Source: Fasciola hepatica (lineage: Eukaryota; Platyhelminthes; Trematoda; Plagiorchiida; Fasciolidae). From it: a stretch of 64,000 nt of DNA. The DNA lies in NCBI GenBank assembly GCA_948099385.1, contig CANUEZ040000117.1, positions 234,001-298,000 on the forward strand, in the 5' to 3' direction. Both the position numbers and the translations under genes were made by a program. Each line of letters starts with the position of its first letter. Position 1 is the stretch's first letter. Of the stretch, positions 54,048 to 64,000 are shown piece by piece. The notes beneath the pieces were generated by a model. It saw only the letters and a list, made by a program, of their open reading frames with translations, did no database searches and was not told the DNA's origin.

Positions 54048-57000
54048 TTGTGGGCTAGGACCGTTGATGATATTTTGGGAAGAGGAGTCGAACCGAGGTT
54101 CCAAGATCTGCAGCACCTAGTGTCCCGTGAGGCACGGATTTCTCGAAGTAGGTTTGGCAAACTTGCCGCCAATAGCAAGGCTCAGGGGTATTCGCGGTCA
54201 TCCAGTTGGAGGAATTATGCACAAAACCCGCGTCCAGGAGCGACACGGTTCACGCCAAATCAGGGTAGTTTTTTGTTGGTCGCAGCTAACAGGTGCTCGG
54301 TATGTAATGGAATACACACACTTGAGGAATGTCAGCGATTCCTGTCTCGTGATATACCCGGTCGTTGGGCATTGATCAAAGAAATCAAGGCTTGTTTTTC
54401 GTGTCTCAAGTGTGGACATCTGTCCAGCAACTGTTCTGTTTCAAAACCATGTTCAACATCAGGTTGTTTGAAACGGCACCACCCTCTACTGCATGTTGCA
54501 CAGAAGCAAGGTGCCGATCAAGTCACGCAAGATACAACACAAGGGCCGCAGCTGGATAAGCTGGGTACGGACAGTGCGAAAGGGCATGGGCAGTGGACCA
54601 ATAATTGTGCGGCTACTCTTAGGCCAGAATGTCGGGTCAGTTTAGGTGTGCTACCAGTGCGAGTAGACGGACCGGGGGGCTCCGTGGAGACCTACGCTCT
54701 GCTGGACAGCGGGTCTGATGTGACTCTAATACAAAAGGACATTATGGAGCTGGTGGGCCTGAAGGCATCCCCGACCTCACTTTCGATTTCGACCGTAAAT
54801 GGGACTACCACTTGGAATTCGGGAATAACGGAGCTGCGACTGAACTCATTGTCAGAGAATGATTTCGTGAATGTAGAGAGAGCATTTTGTGTTGATAGGT
54901 TACCAATCCAAGCAGTGCAGTACTGCACAGATGCGGACATTTTATCCTGGCCTCACCTACATTGCGTCCAAAGACGGAATCTGGAAGATTCGAGGGTGCG
55001 AATCCTGATAGGTGCCGACGTCCCAGAAGCACATTGGGCATTAGAGCAAAGATGCGGCAAAAGAAAACAACCCTATGCTGTGCGGACGATTTTAGGATGG
55101 ATTGTTCTTGGTCCGATAAACCAGGAACCACACTTTGCGAGAACAGTAAACTACATTGAGAGGGGAATCGATCCCTTAGCAGAACAGATCGATCGACTAT
55201 ACAACGCCGAATTCTGCGATGGGTGTGCGTCGAAAAACTCTCCTTCATTAGAAGAAAAACAGGCCGCTGATATGGTTTCCAATGCCATAACCTGGTTGAA
55301 CGGACACTATGAAGTTGCACTCCCGTGGAGGAATCCCGAAGTAAGACTTCCAAATAACTATATTGTGGCCAAAGAGAGATTGAACGGCCTGAGGAAAAGG
55401 TTTGCGCGTGACCCTGAATTCTTTGAAAAATACTCTACAATAATAGAGGGTTATGTGCGCAAGGGCCACGCCCAGTTAGTTCCCGATGTACAGCTAAAAA
55501 TGGGTTTTGAGCCAAAGTGGTACTTACCACATCACGCAGTTACAAACCCCAAAAAGCCTAGCAAGTTGAGGGTGGTGTTTGACTGCGCGGCTGCATTCCA
55601 GGGACGCTCCTTGAATGATTACTCGCTACAGGGACCGGATACGACAGCAAGCTTAGTTGGAGTGTTGCTTCGTTTCCGAAAGGAATCTGTCGCGTTGGCT
55701 GCGGATATTGAAGAAATGTTCATGCAGGTTCGAGTGCCAACGAGAGACAAAGGAGCACTGAGGTTCCTGTGGTGGGAAAATGGTCGACTAGGTGGTAATC
55801 CTGTTGAATATCAGATGAATGCCCACCCTTTTGGTGCCACTTCCTCCCCATTTTGTGCAAATTTCGCGTTACGTCGCACGGCAAACGATTGGGGAGGACA
55901 GTATGAGGATTACGTCTCCAGGGCCGTGTATAACAACTTCTATGTAGACGACTGTCTTGTTTCTTTGCCCACACCGGAGAATGCGAGAGTTTTCGCTATC
56001 CAGATGAGTGAGTTACTATCACGAGGCGGATTCCGGCTTCATAAGTGGGTGTGTAATCGTAAGGAGGTGCTGGATATTTTACCAAAATCTGAGCTCGCCC
56101 ATCCCACTTTGGAAATAGATGATTGCGCGCCTGTGCCGGAGAGGACGTTGGGGTTAGAATGGAACGCAATAGAAGACACGTTCCAGTTTTCATTCTCAAT
56201 ACGCGAAAAACCTCAAACAAGGCGTGGCTTGTTGTCTATAGTATCATCCGTGTTCGACCCGCTAGGGTTGGTTTCACCTTTCATTCTGCCAGGCAAGGTG
56301 TTATTGCAATCACTGTGTCGCTTGAAGCTTGGTTGGGACGATCCAATTGGAGAAGGACCCCTACGATGCTGGAATGAGTGGTTAAGAAGTATGGAACAAC
56401 TTTGCGCATTCAAAATTCAGCGTCCCATTATTAGAGGTAACTCGCTGAACGAAGGTGTGCAGCTTCATGTATTTTGTGACGCTTCTGAAGTTGGCTATGG
56501 GGTGGTGGCGTATTCCAGAATGGTTTCAAGGGACATAGCCCCCTACTGTGCCCTATTGTTCTCTAAGTCAAGGGTAGCTCCTCTGAAGACCATAACGATC
56601 CCGCGCTTGGAGTTAGCCGCAGCAAGACTGGCCGTTAGAGTTTCTCGGATGCTCATGGAAGAAACTGGAATCAAGTTTGGTAAGGCCTACTACTGGACGG
56701 ACTCTGCTATAGTTTTGCATTACATAAACAACACTAAAACGAGATTTAGTACGTACGTTGCGAACCGCTTGGCTGAAATCCATCAGTGGTCGGAACCCTG
56801 GCAGTGGCGGCATGTCAGATCGGAGGCTAACCCCGCAGACTTGGCATCAAGAGGCACAACATCACCGAGTGATATCAGCTGCTGGTTCGAAGGTCCTAAA
56901 TTCCTGATGGGCGATGAAACCTCATGGCCGACCTGGCCTACGGTTGATGCAGCACCACCAAACGTTGAGTTGAAGCAGCTTTCGAGTACAGTTCTCACAG

Positions 57001-57539
57001 TGTTGCGGGATACATGGTCGGACGCACTTCTAGCTAGGCACTCCAGTTGGTTTCACTTGCTGAAGTCGGTAGCGTGGTTAACCCGTTTTAAAATGTACGT
57101 TGCAGTCATGAGAGGCGGGCGCACGGATCTAGGATTGACAACTGGGCCGTTGAAGTTACACGACATTGCTAAAGCGGAGGAAAGTGTTATTATGATTGTA
57201 CAAGCTAAGGTCTATGGCGAAGAGTTAAAATGGCTACGAGACAGGAGCAATAACCTATGCACTAACAAATCTCCGATGAACAGGACTCTAATAAAACTCG
57301 ATCCAATTTTATTAAATGGAATTATTTGTGTTGGAGGACGACTGAACTACTCCAGTCAGCTTCGGGGTGTGAAACATCCGGTGATACTACCCAAGACTCA
57401 CCCGATTACAGACTCGATAATCCGATGGTACCACGCGATGGAAGGACACGCAGGACCTTCTCAGTTACTCGCGGAACTTCGCAAAAAATTTTGGATTGTA
57501 CAGGGGGGAGCTGCCGTCAAGCGAGTACTTGGAGGATGA
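54048..57539 (+). CDS. BEL-2 Gag end, protease, RT, RNase H and start of integrase
   Basis: 1163 codons, same frame as Gag. Zinc-knuckle pair CSVCNGIHTLEEC and CFSCLKCGHLSSNC (about 54297-54440). Protease YALLDSGSDVTLI (DSG near 54706) with ILIGADVPEAHWALEQ. RT with [40 protein letters not shown] and catalytic NNFYVDDCLV (Y-V-D-D at 55941-55952). RNase H with [46 protein letters not shown] and HVRSEANPADLASRG. The integrase zinc region WYHAMEGHAGPSQLLAELRK follows, ending at TGA 57537-57539, where the family has the first Cys of the CxxC pair. There is no ATG at the start: it exists as a separate block only because of the preceding TAG. Confidence 0.92.
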   Translation: MWARTVDDILGRGVEPRFQDLQHLVSREARISRSRFGKLAANSKAQGYSRSSSWRNYAQNPRPGATRFTPNQGSFLLVAANRCSVCNGIHTLEECQRFLSRDIPGRWALIKEIKACFSCLKCGHLSSNCSVSKPCSTSGCLKRHHPLLHVAQKQGADQVTQDTTQGPQLDKLGTDSAKGHGQWTNNCAATLRPECRVSLGVLPVRVDGPGGSVETYALLDSGSDVTLIQKDIMELVGLKASPTSLSISTVNGTTTWNSGITELRLNSLSENDFVNVERAFCVDRLPIQAVQYCTDADILSWPHLHCVQRRNLEDSRVRILIGADVPEAHWALEQRCGKRKQPYAVRTILGWIVLGPINQEPHFARTVNYIERGIDPLAEQIDRLYNAEFCDGCASKNSPSLEEKQAADMVSNAITWLNGHYEVALPWRNPEVRLPNNYIVAKERLNGLRKRFARDPEFFEKYSTIIEGYVRKGHAQLVPDVQLKMGFEPKWYLPHHAVTNPKKPSKLRVVFDCAAAFQGRSLNDYSLQGPDTTASLVGVLLRFRKESVALAADIEEMFMQVRVPTRDKGALRFLWWENGRLGGNPVEYQMNAHPFGATSSPFCANFALRRTANDWGGQYEDYVSRAVYNNFYVDDCLVSLPTPENARVFAIQMSELLSRGGFRLHKWVCNRKEVLDILPKSELAHPTLEIDDCAPVPERTLGLEWNAIEDTFQFSFSIREKPQTRRGLLSIVSSVFDPLGLVSPFILPGKVLLQSLCRLKLGWDDPIGEGPLRCWNEWLRSMEQLCAFKIQRPIIRGNSLNEGVQLHVFCDASEVGYGVVAYSRMVSRDIAPYCALLFSKSRVAPLKTITIPRLELAAARLAVRVSRMLMEETGIKFGKAYYWTDSAIVLHYINNTKTRFSTYVANRLAEIHQWSEPWQWRHVRSEANPADLASRGTTSPSDISCWFEGPKFLMGDETSWPTWPTVDAAPPNVELKQLSSTVLTVLRDTWSDALLARHSSWFHLLKSVAWLTRFKMYVAVMRGGRTDLGLTTGPLKLHDIAKAEESVIMIVQAKVYGEELKWLRDRSNNLCTNKSPMNRTLIKLDPILLNGIICVGGRLNYSSQLRGVKHPVILPKTHPITDSIIRWYHAMEGHAGPSQLLAELRKKFWIVQGGAAVKRVLGG

Positions 57540-57557
57540 CGGAAATGCCGGAAGCAT

Positions 57558-58649
57558 TTGGCGGTTGTGGGCAAACAGATGATGGCTCCTCTACCAGCCA
57601 TTAGAGTCCAACAAGGTTGGTTTCCGTTCAAGTACGTCGGAATAGATTACTTCGGCCCATTTGCGGTTAAACATGGGCGCAGCATGGAGAAACGATATGG
57701 ATGCATCTTCACCTGTCTTCAGATGCGTGCGGTACATATTGAAGTTTCTTATTCTCTAAGCACGGATTCATTCATCATGACATTACTGCGTTTCATGTCG
57801 AGGAGAGGAGCACCGTCCGAGATTTTTAGTGATAACGGTACAAACTTTGTTGGGGCTCAAAGGGAATTGAAGAACCTAATGGGAAACTGGTCTAGTGATA
57901 AGATTGCCGATAGATTGTTGCAACGGGGCGTGCAGTGGCACTTCAATCCTCCACATGCTAGTCACCGTGGTGGCATATGGGAGATCATGGTGCGCTCGGT
58001 TAGAAGAGTACTTCTTTCAGTTTGTGACGAGCAGCCGATGACTGACGAAATACTGTTGACATTCCTCACGGAAAGTGAGCGGATAGTAAACGGACGACCG
58101 CTAGTGCCTTTGACCTCGGACTGTCGTGATCTGCCAGTACTCACGCCCAATGACCTGCTTATCCTGAGGGCGAACCCACGAGATATTCCGACGGATTCGT
58201 TGCGCGATAGAATGGTTCGTCAGTGGAGGCAGGCAAACTACCTAGCGTCTGTGTTTTGGAAGAGATGGATCAGGGAATATCTTCCACTATTACAACAGCG
58301 GCAGAAGTGGATAACTCGAGAACGCAATTTTAGATCGGGTGATGTAGTGCTCCTAGTTTCGGAGGTTTTGCCGCGTGGCCGGTGGCCGATAGGAGTAATC
58401 GAAAACATCTCAGTTTCGGACGATGGCTTGGTACAAACGGCAACAGTGCGAACTAATGAAGGATTAGTGCTCCGTGACATTAGAAAGATTTGTCTTATTG
58501 AGGGCGAACCGGACACTGGTGGTGTAAGTTCAGAGGCCAACTTTCCTCAAGTGGGAGGCGGGTCTTCGGATCTGCCGAACCGGGAGGGACCACTGAGAGT
58601 TGATCCACTTGTCCGACTGGGAGCTGCTATTGACGGTGACCAGTTTTAG
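57558..58649 (+). CDS. BEL-2 integrase core and C-terminus
   Basis: 363 codons in the same frame as the upstream blocks, resuming after the TGA. KQMMAPLPAIRV, then the DDE core: YVGIDYFGPFAVKHG (Asp), RRGAPSEIFSDNGTNFVGAQ (Asp), FNPPHASHRGGIWEIMVRSV (Glu). The family C-terminus has LTPNDLL, RQANYLASVFWKRWIREYLP, FRSGDVVLLVSEVLPRGRWP and RTNEGLVLRDIRKICLIE. All three catalytic residues are present. Confidence 0.92.
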   Translation: MAVVGKQMMAPLPAIRVQQGWFPFKYVGIDYFGPFAVKHGRSMEKRYGCIFTCLQMRAVHIEVSYSLSTDSFIMTLLRFMSRRGAPSEIFSDNGTNFVGAQRELKNLMGNWSSDKIADRLLQRGVQWHFNPPHASHRGGIWEIMVRSVRRVLLSVCDEQPMTDEILLTFLTESERIVNGRPLVPLTSDCRDLPVLTPNDLLILRANPRDIPTDSLRDRMVRQWRQANYLASVFWKRWIREYLPLLQQRQKWITRERNFRSGDVVLLVSEVLPRGRWPIGVIENISVSDDGLVQTATVRTNEGLVLRDIRKICLIEGEPDTGGVSSEANFPQVGGGSSDLPNREGPLRVDPLVRLGAAIDGDQF

Positions 58650-58717
58650 GTATTGGGGAACCGTAGGGCGAGCCGATGCATGAGGCCGACCACACCTAGC
58701 GGTGCACGGGAAAAAAT

Positions 58718-58740
58718 CCGGGTCGGATTTTGGGGGCCGG
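58718..58740 (+). promoter_or_regulatory. BEL-2 polypurine tract
   Basis: GGATTTTGGGGGCCGG immediately before TGTAAAGG of the 3' LTR. The 90 bases from the stop at 58649 to here are otherwise unremarkable. Confidence 0.65.
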
Positions 58741-59166
58741 TGTAAAGGAGTTCAGGAAACCCCATTCCATGCATTAGCATCCATGTTACAAACGACATTA
58801 ATCATTCGTATGAACTATATTTGCTGGAATTCCGATTGTTTGTTTTATTTCTCTAAGCCTTTGTTACAAACCGGACTCCTACCGTTGCCTCGAGCGAGAG
58901 TCGCTCAGTTTGAACTTCGTTGTGACTGTATTTGGTAATCTTATCTTCTGTATCTAACCTTTGGCTGTAACCCAGCTGCAGTTGTTGATTTGTTTTCCAA
59001 TTTGGAGCGAAAGAGCCCAGAAGGAACACTATTGAGGTTTGATTATTGTAAAATTAATTAATTTGTTGTATATAGTACCGTAGCTATTTGGAATCGACTT
59101 TGTTTTGAATTGTGTCGAAATTGGTTGCTACGCGTCGCTCGAACGTTCCGGTGGCTGGACTTTACA
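58741..59166 (+). repeat. BEL-2 3' LTR (426 bp)
   Basis: Identical to 52707-53132. Polyadenylation and transcription signals inside the LTR were not resolved. Confidence 0.95.
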
Positions 59167-59171
59167 AACCT
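59167..59171. repeat. BEL-2 target-site duplication, right
   Basis: AACCT, matching 52702-52706. Confidence 0.85.
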
Positions 59172-59812
59172 CCTGACATAAAGTTTGAATTCCAGAGTTG
59201 CTACTAGGTGCCTTGTGGTGAGTGGTTTTCGACGTAGGGTTAACAACCTTATCAAGCGAAAGGTAGTAGCGGTGCTGCGCACGCGGGACTGCGAAGCAAA
59301 TGCTTTTGCTTTTTCGAGGGCTTTGTCTGCAGCCTCTGCGCACTTAACTGCCGATCAGCATTAAAACGGCTACTATGCTTTGGGAATACGGAAGGAGTCT
59401 TTGTATCCGTAGCTGAAGCAGGACTGCATCTTCCATGGAAGTCGTACCTCTTAATGGGGGCATATTCCGTAGCAACTGTGATGGCCCCACATATCACAAC
59501 TGGATTTTGGAGAGAACGTGGTGGATACGTTTCTCTTCCGAAGCTGCCACAAGCTTAATCGGAGCTTCCCGGAGTGTCGTACGGGTGATGATCCGGGGGG
59601 GGGGTGGGGTGGGGGGGGTTCAAAACGATATCCCGGATTCGTGGGATCATACTATCTAAGATTGCTGAGAGCAGGTTATTATATTTTGACTGCTGACTAG
59701 TAATGCGAGCCTGCTGGAAACGAGACTCGAGGATGGCCATGAACACTTCCGGATCTTCCGGTATGAAATCCGCTATTTTTGTGTGTGCCGCACGGCACTC
59801 AGGTTTAAACAC
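59172..59812 (-). pseudogene. Gypsy-C Gag N-terminal and middle part
   Basis: Minus strand: DPEVFMAILESRFQQARITS, KYNNLLSAILDSMIPRIRDI and VLNPP (59812-59560), the N-terminal Gag core of CsRn1-like elements. A poly-G/C run (59596-59618) that breaks the frame follows, then a degraded middle part down to the BEL-2 edge (for example CFAVPRAQHRYYLSLDKVV). Confidence 0.72.
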
Positions 59813-60191
59813 GGGCTAAGGCTCTCCCGTCGTTGCTTAATAAGAGCGCCATGGAAATAAGCTATCCTCAAATTTCAAACATTCGTTGGAGAGGCCTGAT
59901 TTACAAAAGTATTGAAACCATTGGGAGAGAAATGTGACCGATGCAAAGAAGACGGCCACAAAAATGATGAAATGGCTGTGCCTCCCAAACGAAAATGTGC
60001 GTAGTTAAAAATGTCCAATGGGGGATATATATGAGCGATAATATAACCTTACTAATGTTAGAGCAAATATATATGACTGACGAACGGAGGGAAGAATTAC
60101 CGTAGGCTTGACCTGGCTTGGTCAATTCGGTAAAATTGAGTGAAAATTATAACTGGAAGGGCTCACTATTTAATGGACTACACATTGCCTC

Positions 60192-60262
60192 AGCTTCCAC
60201 GGTTGCAATGAGAAAAGACCGTGGATTGCCAACCGTGTTTGTTCCCACGGAGCCTGAGTACA
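60192..60262 (+). repeat. Dispersed repeat fragment (also at 34845)
   Basis: Second copy of the KDRGLP..TEPEYRD-encoding segment, here inside the frame 60118-60342 (RKDRGLPTVFVPTEPEYRDH). The element it comes from was not identified. Confidence 0.6.
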
Positions 60263-60439
60263 GAGACCACAAGCTCTTTCTCCATATTGACCCCGTGAAG
60301 TCTAAAATCAGTCTTGAAGTAATGCACGGGCACGAGGCTTAAGCTCAAATGATCCCGGATCTTGTGATTATCTTGTTATCCGAATGTCAGCAGTGAGCTA
60401 AAAGATAGTTTACTGGATGGTGGGGAAATGGGAAAAGGG

Positions 60440-62508
60440 CTAAAAATACAAATCTTGACGGTGTCTTGCATTTGCTTTTGCCGGAGAGCTGGAAGATAGA
60501 CCACTGGAAAATGAGAAATGGTTCAGGACATTAGTGTTGACTACTTCTTGCTTGCTGAACTGCCGGGAATCCGAAAGATAGACCTTTGAACAGTGTGATA
60601 ATTCCAGCTTTGCAGCAGTCCGTTCGGCTTGAGTGACGCGACAGATTCTATCACGGGAAATTCTTCTTGACGCGGCCTTTCGCATCGAGGTAAAGATCAG
60701 GGGGCGATATTCAAACAGCGACCTAGCGTGAGCCTTGAGTATCATGAGCTTGCTCTCCTGAGTATGCCATATTTTCAGGATAACTGCAGTCGTCTTTCTA
60801 TCCTTGCCGTTTTGGGTCGACGCGTGTTCATGGAAGGTAAAGGAACAGGAAAAATGCAGGCTCTGTTCTCCTACCACTTGGGTAGTAGGAATCGGCAGAC
60901 CGTTCATTGTAAAAGAGCCAGGTGGAGCTTTGAATTTGTAGAAGAGAGGGGAGCTTTTGGCTGTCTAAACTCCATCAGCCGTTGAGCACACCATTCATCG
61001 AGGGACTTCAACGCTGACAGAATATTACCAAGACCTGAGTGCCGGGCTTTTGCCCCTGAAGGGCAGACTGGCTTTATGTCGTCAGCAAAGAGGAACATCA
61101 CGCCATGACGCCGTATTTGAAAGACGTCATTTGCGTACACGATAAAAACGAAGGGGCTTGGAAGGCCACCCAGCACGACCCCGCCAGTGATTGGTTTTGG
61201 TTGCGAAGATGTCTTATTGACGATGACTGTCTGCGAGCTTTCGGGGAGGTAAGATGATAACCAGGACAGAAAGTGGTCGGCGACCCCTTAGGATTCACTT
61301 TTGGCAGTAAGCTTGTATGAGGTACGCGGTCGAATGCTTTAGTCATATTGAGAAAAATGGCGATGATTGACTTGTTGCCGCCGGCACTGGGATTAATTGA
61401 ATTGCAAGTGGCAGATGGTTAGCTTCCGTAATAAGATCTGGGGCGAGACGGCAGCTGAAAGCCTCAGCCGTATCTTTTGGCGAATCAGGTTGTGTGCCTT
61501 TTCGGATGAGGAATGGGATACTTTTTCAGTGCTGCGCGAGCTGCGACAGTTCAGCGGTCTTGAGGGAAGCTCCACACCATGAGGCTGTTGTAGTGCAGTC
61601 CCTTCTTGCTTTTTGATTTTGTTCTCAGCTGCTACTTAGGGATAGCGACAGAGTCGGCTCATTCTTAGTGTCAGAGAGAAATCTCGATTATTGGGGACTG
61701 AGTTCTGGAGCTTACAAAGCTTTCGTCGAAGTGTGTCCATTTTGGTAGTTTTGGCTCTGATATTTCTAACGGTTGGGGTAAGAAGGCTTATGGAGGAGAG
61801 CAACTTAGCATAGAACAAATCAGCCGCTGTTTGTGGATCAGATGTTAGGATGAAGTCGGACCAGTCGATGGCCAGGAGGGAAGTAGGCAAACGGGACCAT
61901 TTACTCAGTCTATAGGCGTTACGGCTTTGCATTTCAACAACTTCAGATAGACGTAGTTCATCCGTAACAGCAAGGTGAGGTGTGACCATTTTGTGGTCAC
62001 TACCGGGAAGTTTTTCTTGACAGAGAAGTTCACTTGAAGGAGGCCCTGGGTGAAGACCAAATCAAGGATATTTTTATGCCTTGCTGGAGTGGAAAAGTTT
62101 TGTGTCCAAGCCTTTGAGTAGGTGTCTAGAAGGAGATCAGAAAAATGAGAGTGGCTATCATTTTATTTCAACAAATACTGGGGATGTTGAGGTCACGTGC
62201 GATCATCTTTGGACCTAGAGATAGAGTAGGAATATACTTGAAAGCCCCAATAGTCTGCTGAAGTTTGGAGTAACTGGGGGTAGTTGCTCGATAGACGCAC
62301 CAAATATGTAAAACATTTCCAGGAATTTGGACAGAGAGCTAAAGAGAGTCGGGAATACGGTCAAGCATTGGAGGCTGGGGACGGTGGTAGTAAACTTAAG
62401 TTCAGTGTATGCGAGACAACCACCGCCTTGGCTGTTCACCCTGCTTACTCGAAAGAAGTTATAGCCCATCGGCGTGATGATTAAGTTAGGATATGATCGG
62501 CTGACCAC
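60440..62508 (-). pseudogene. CR1-B: decayed CR1-type LINE ORF2
   Basis: Minus-strand order: endonuclease piece NSQGGGCLAYTELKF (62508-62215; compare HQRGGGCLVYVKETL of CR1-A); linker IDWSDFILTSDPQTAADLFY and NRDFSLTLRMSRL (61989-61636); RT MTKAFDRVPHTSLL (61346-); GGLPSPFVFIVYANDVFQIR with RHGVMFLFADDIK (61176-60904, catalytic FADD kept); and the C-terminal LHFSCSFTFHEHASTQ block (60907-60440). It is related to CR1-A but clearly diverged, with many stops and shifts. Confidence 0.78.
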
Positions 62509-62509
62509 A

Positions 62510-63746
62510 TTTACGTCACCAGAACAATGTCAAAGTTAGAAACAAGTACATGTTTCTTTAAGTCAATAACTATGTTCAAAAAGGAACGGAAGTTTAGCAG
62601 CTGAAGGGAAATTCTGCCTGTTTTTTGGGTTATGGGCGCTGGGGCTCCATGTGAGGGCAGCGGGTGACTTTTGGGGCCGAGCAAGTTTCCGGCAGCCAAT
62701 TAGTCAACCAGGAGGAAGTAAGCAGGTGGGGTTGTAACTGGGTTGGAGAGATTAGCAAGTGGGTTACATGGCAGTGGTTTGTAGGGAACGGTGTGGTAGC
62801 CTATATAGAAAGCTTGATTGGAGGGCGTCACATCTATGGATACATCACAAAGATGATTGCCACTGGATGTTTGTTGGGAGAAGCACTCTGGAAGTCTAAT
62901 GCGGAGCAGCACTGGATGCAGCGACCGTTGAGTAGAGCCGGATGAACGACCAACAGATAGGAAGGCTGTGCCTAATGAAAACCTTTCGGAAGAAACCACG
63001 GTAAAATCGGAGGAATGTTAATAAGGAGATAGCGGGTCGGTACGGGGGCGAAAATTTTCGTTAGAAATACCGTTGGTGACCGCAGTATTAACAAAAATAA
63101 TAGTTTATTCCAGGGAATTTCGAAGCATACCCCAGGCATGATCAAATTTTTTACAAACGACGACAAACATAGACAAAATTGGTAAAAAATTAGGAAATAT
63201 CCAAAACAAATGAGGGCAGATAGAACTAGAGGGGAGATGAAAAAGAGATAAACGTATGCACACCAAAGAATAATTGAGGGGAGTTTATTTGAGCTCAGGG
63301 ATGGACTCAAATTTGTGCCCGGCGAATATGATAGTCAGGGTCAGATAGAGGAGCTGGCTGAGGCAAGTGGTTGAGATCGAGACCTGCAGATTTCACATGA
63401 AGACGACTGAAAATCGGTATGAGGAACCATGGTAACGAGAGACGATGGAAGAAGAAGAAAAAAAGAAAGGAAGAAAGAATGAACAAAAAATTAGTTTCAT
63501 GGCTAGGGATTAGATGGCCATGAAGTACGCCCCATTGCATGAAATAGACGGTGCCAATTCGGAAAAACAGAGCTGCCAACGCAAGACGTGAGGAGTAGGT
63601 CAGACGGAAACAATGGTGCCGGAGGGTCGAGATACGGTGAATATGAGGCACAGATATAGACAAAATGGATGGATGTCATGAGGGGCGGTGGCATGGTGGC
63701 AAGTGAACTGGCCGTCAAAGAAATTGAGGGTGTTCGGAAACTATGT

Positions 63747-63750
<4 letters not shown>
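62510..63750 (-). other. Probable 5' part of CR1-B, not resolved
   Basis: Upstream of the CR1-B endonuclease on the minus strand. Proline/serine-rich frames (63718-63503, 63663-63307) could be ORF1 debris. No motif supports this firmly. Confidence 0.3.

Positions 63751-63797
<47 letters not shown>
63751..63797. repeat. AT microsatellite
   Basis: About 23 AT units. Confidence 0.96.
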
Positions 63798-63799
<2 letters not shown>

Positions 63800-64000
63800 A
63801 GCAGGAGCGAAGATCAGAGAAGGGAAAGAAAACGGAAGTGGCAGTGCTTGGAAGAGACAGGTAGGGTTAGTTTAAATGGTACAGAATTACCTTGGATTAA
63901 CCCTGGTAAGTTTGTTTACAACAGATGAACATGAAGGATCAACAGCGGGAGAGAGAGAAACGACTTTGAAATCACAGAAGGGTTGGATTCGAGATGGAGT

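Larger units (their letters stand above)
52707..59166 (+). mobile_element. BEL-2: nearly intact BEL/Pao LTR retrotransposon
   Basis: 6460 bp, flanked by AACCT on both sides and inserted into Gypsy-C gag. The two 426-bp LTRs are identical as far as I can read, so insertion was recent. One reading frame (53163-58649) covers Gag, protease, RT, RNase H and integrase, interrupted by TAG at 54042-54044 and TGA at 57537-57539 with no frameshift. The leader GTACTCAATA follows the 5' LTR and a purine tract precedes the 3' LTR. Confidence 0.93.
35833..59812 (-). mobile_element. Gypsy-C: CsRn1-like Ty3/Gypsy element, split by BEL-1 and BEL-2
   Basis: Pieces in minus-strand order: gag 59812-59200; [BEL-2 52707-59166]; Gag knuckle and protease 52706-52183; RT 51790-51265; RNase H 51161-50676; integrase 50446-49516; [BEL-1 36034-49515]; C-terminal tail 36033-35833. 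All blocks are collinear and of one family, and each BEL interrupts the series at its LTR edge. Neither LTR of Gypsy-C was recognised. It is inactive: RT and integrase catalytic residues are lost. Confidence 0.75.

Noticed and set aside
57537..57539. Selenocysteine at the BEL-2 TGA
   Set aside because: No recoding element is visible, and a single point mutation of a Cys codon is the simpler account. Kept only as a note in the findings.
52707..59166. Endogenous retrovirus with an envelope gene
   Set aside because: The frame ends with the integrase C-terminus 90 bases before the 3' LTR, leaving no room for an envelope gene.

Overview
The window looks like nuclear DNA from a flatworm, most likely a digenean trematode. 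The grounds are Gypsy elements whose Gag has the CHCC-type knuckle (C-x2-H, then C and PC) known from the fluke CsRn1 family, BEL/Pao and CR1-type retroelements of flatworm style, short AT-rich introns, and about 45 % GC by eye. The phylum call is fairly safe. The class call is inference.

Left edge (1-4746, minus strand). The one host gene I recognise is the 5' part of SPEF2, a ciliary and flagellar central-apparatus protein. Five exons with consistent splice phases run from the start codon at 4746 off the left edge. None is long enough to stand out as an open frame.

4.7-23.8 kb. This is an eroded repeat field. It holds a minus-strand Gypsy remnant (9.6-11.3 kb), a plus-strand CsRn1-like Gypsy remnant (11.6-16.25 kb) split by a 1.85-kb inverted-repeat insertion, a palindrome of two tRNA-like units (18.68-19.12 kb), a CR1-type LINE remnant (20.6-22.7 kb) and a Gypsy gag remnant (22.8-23.8 kb).

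23.86-33.5 kb. Two arms of about 2.1 kb form a near-perfect inverted repeat around a 1.66-kb spacer, and the spacer holds a second tRNA-like palindrome. The arms are built from a 722-723 bp element that is itself palindromic. Next to the right arm lies a decayed CACTA/EnSpm-like DNA transposon with a transposase and a BEN-like accessory protein.

35.8-59.8 kb. This is a nest of retroelements. A minus-strand Gypsy (here Gypsy-C) was split by two BEL elements. BEL-1 (36034-49515, minus) is in turn split by a CR1-type LINE (about 42190-48970, plus). BEL-2 (52707-59166, plus) has identical 426-bp LTRs and a 5-bp target duplication, so it is very young, yet its single polyprotein frame carries two in-frame stops.

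59.8-64 kb. A decayed minus-strand CR1-type LINE and a TA microsatellite close the window.

No rRNA gene, CRISPR array or bacterial-type operon was seen. The most unusual material is the hierarchy of palindromes (tRNA-like pairs, the 722-bp foldback units and the 5.8-kb inverted repeat).
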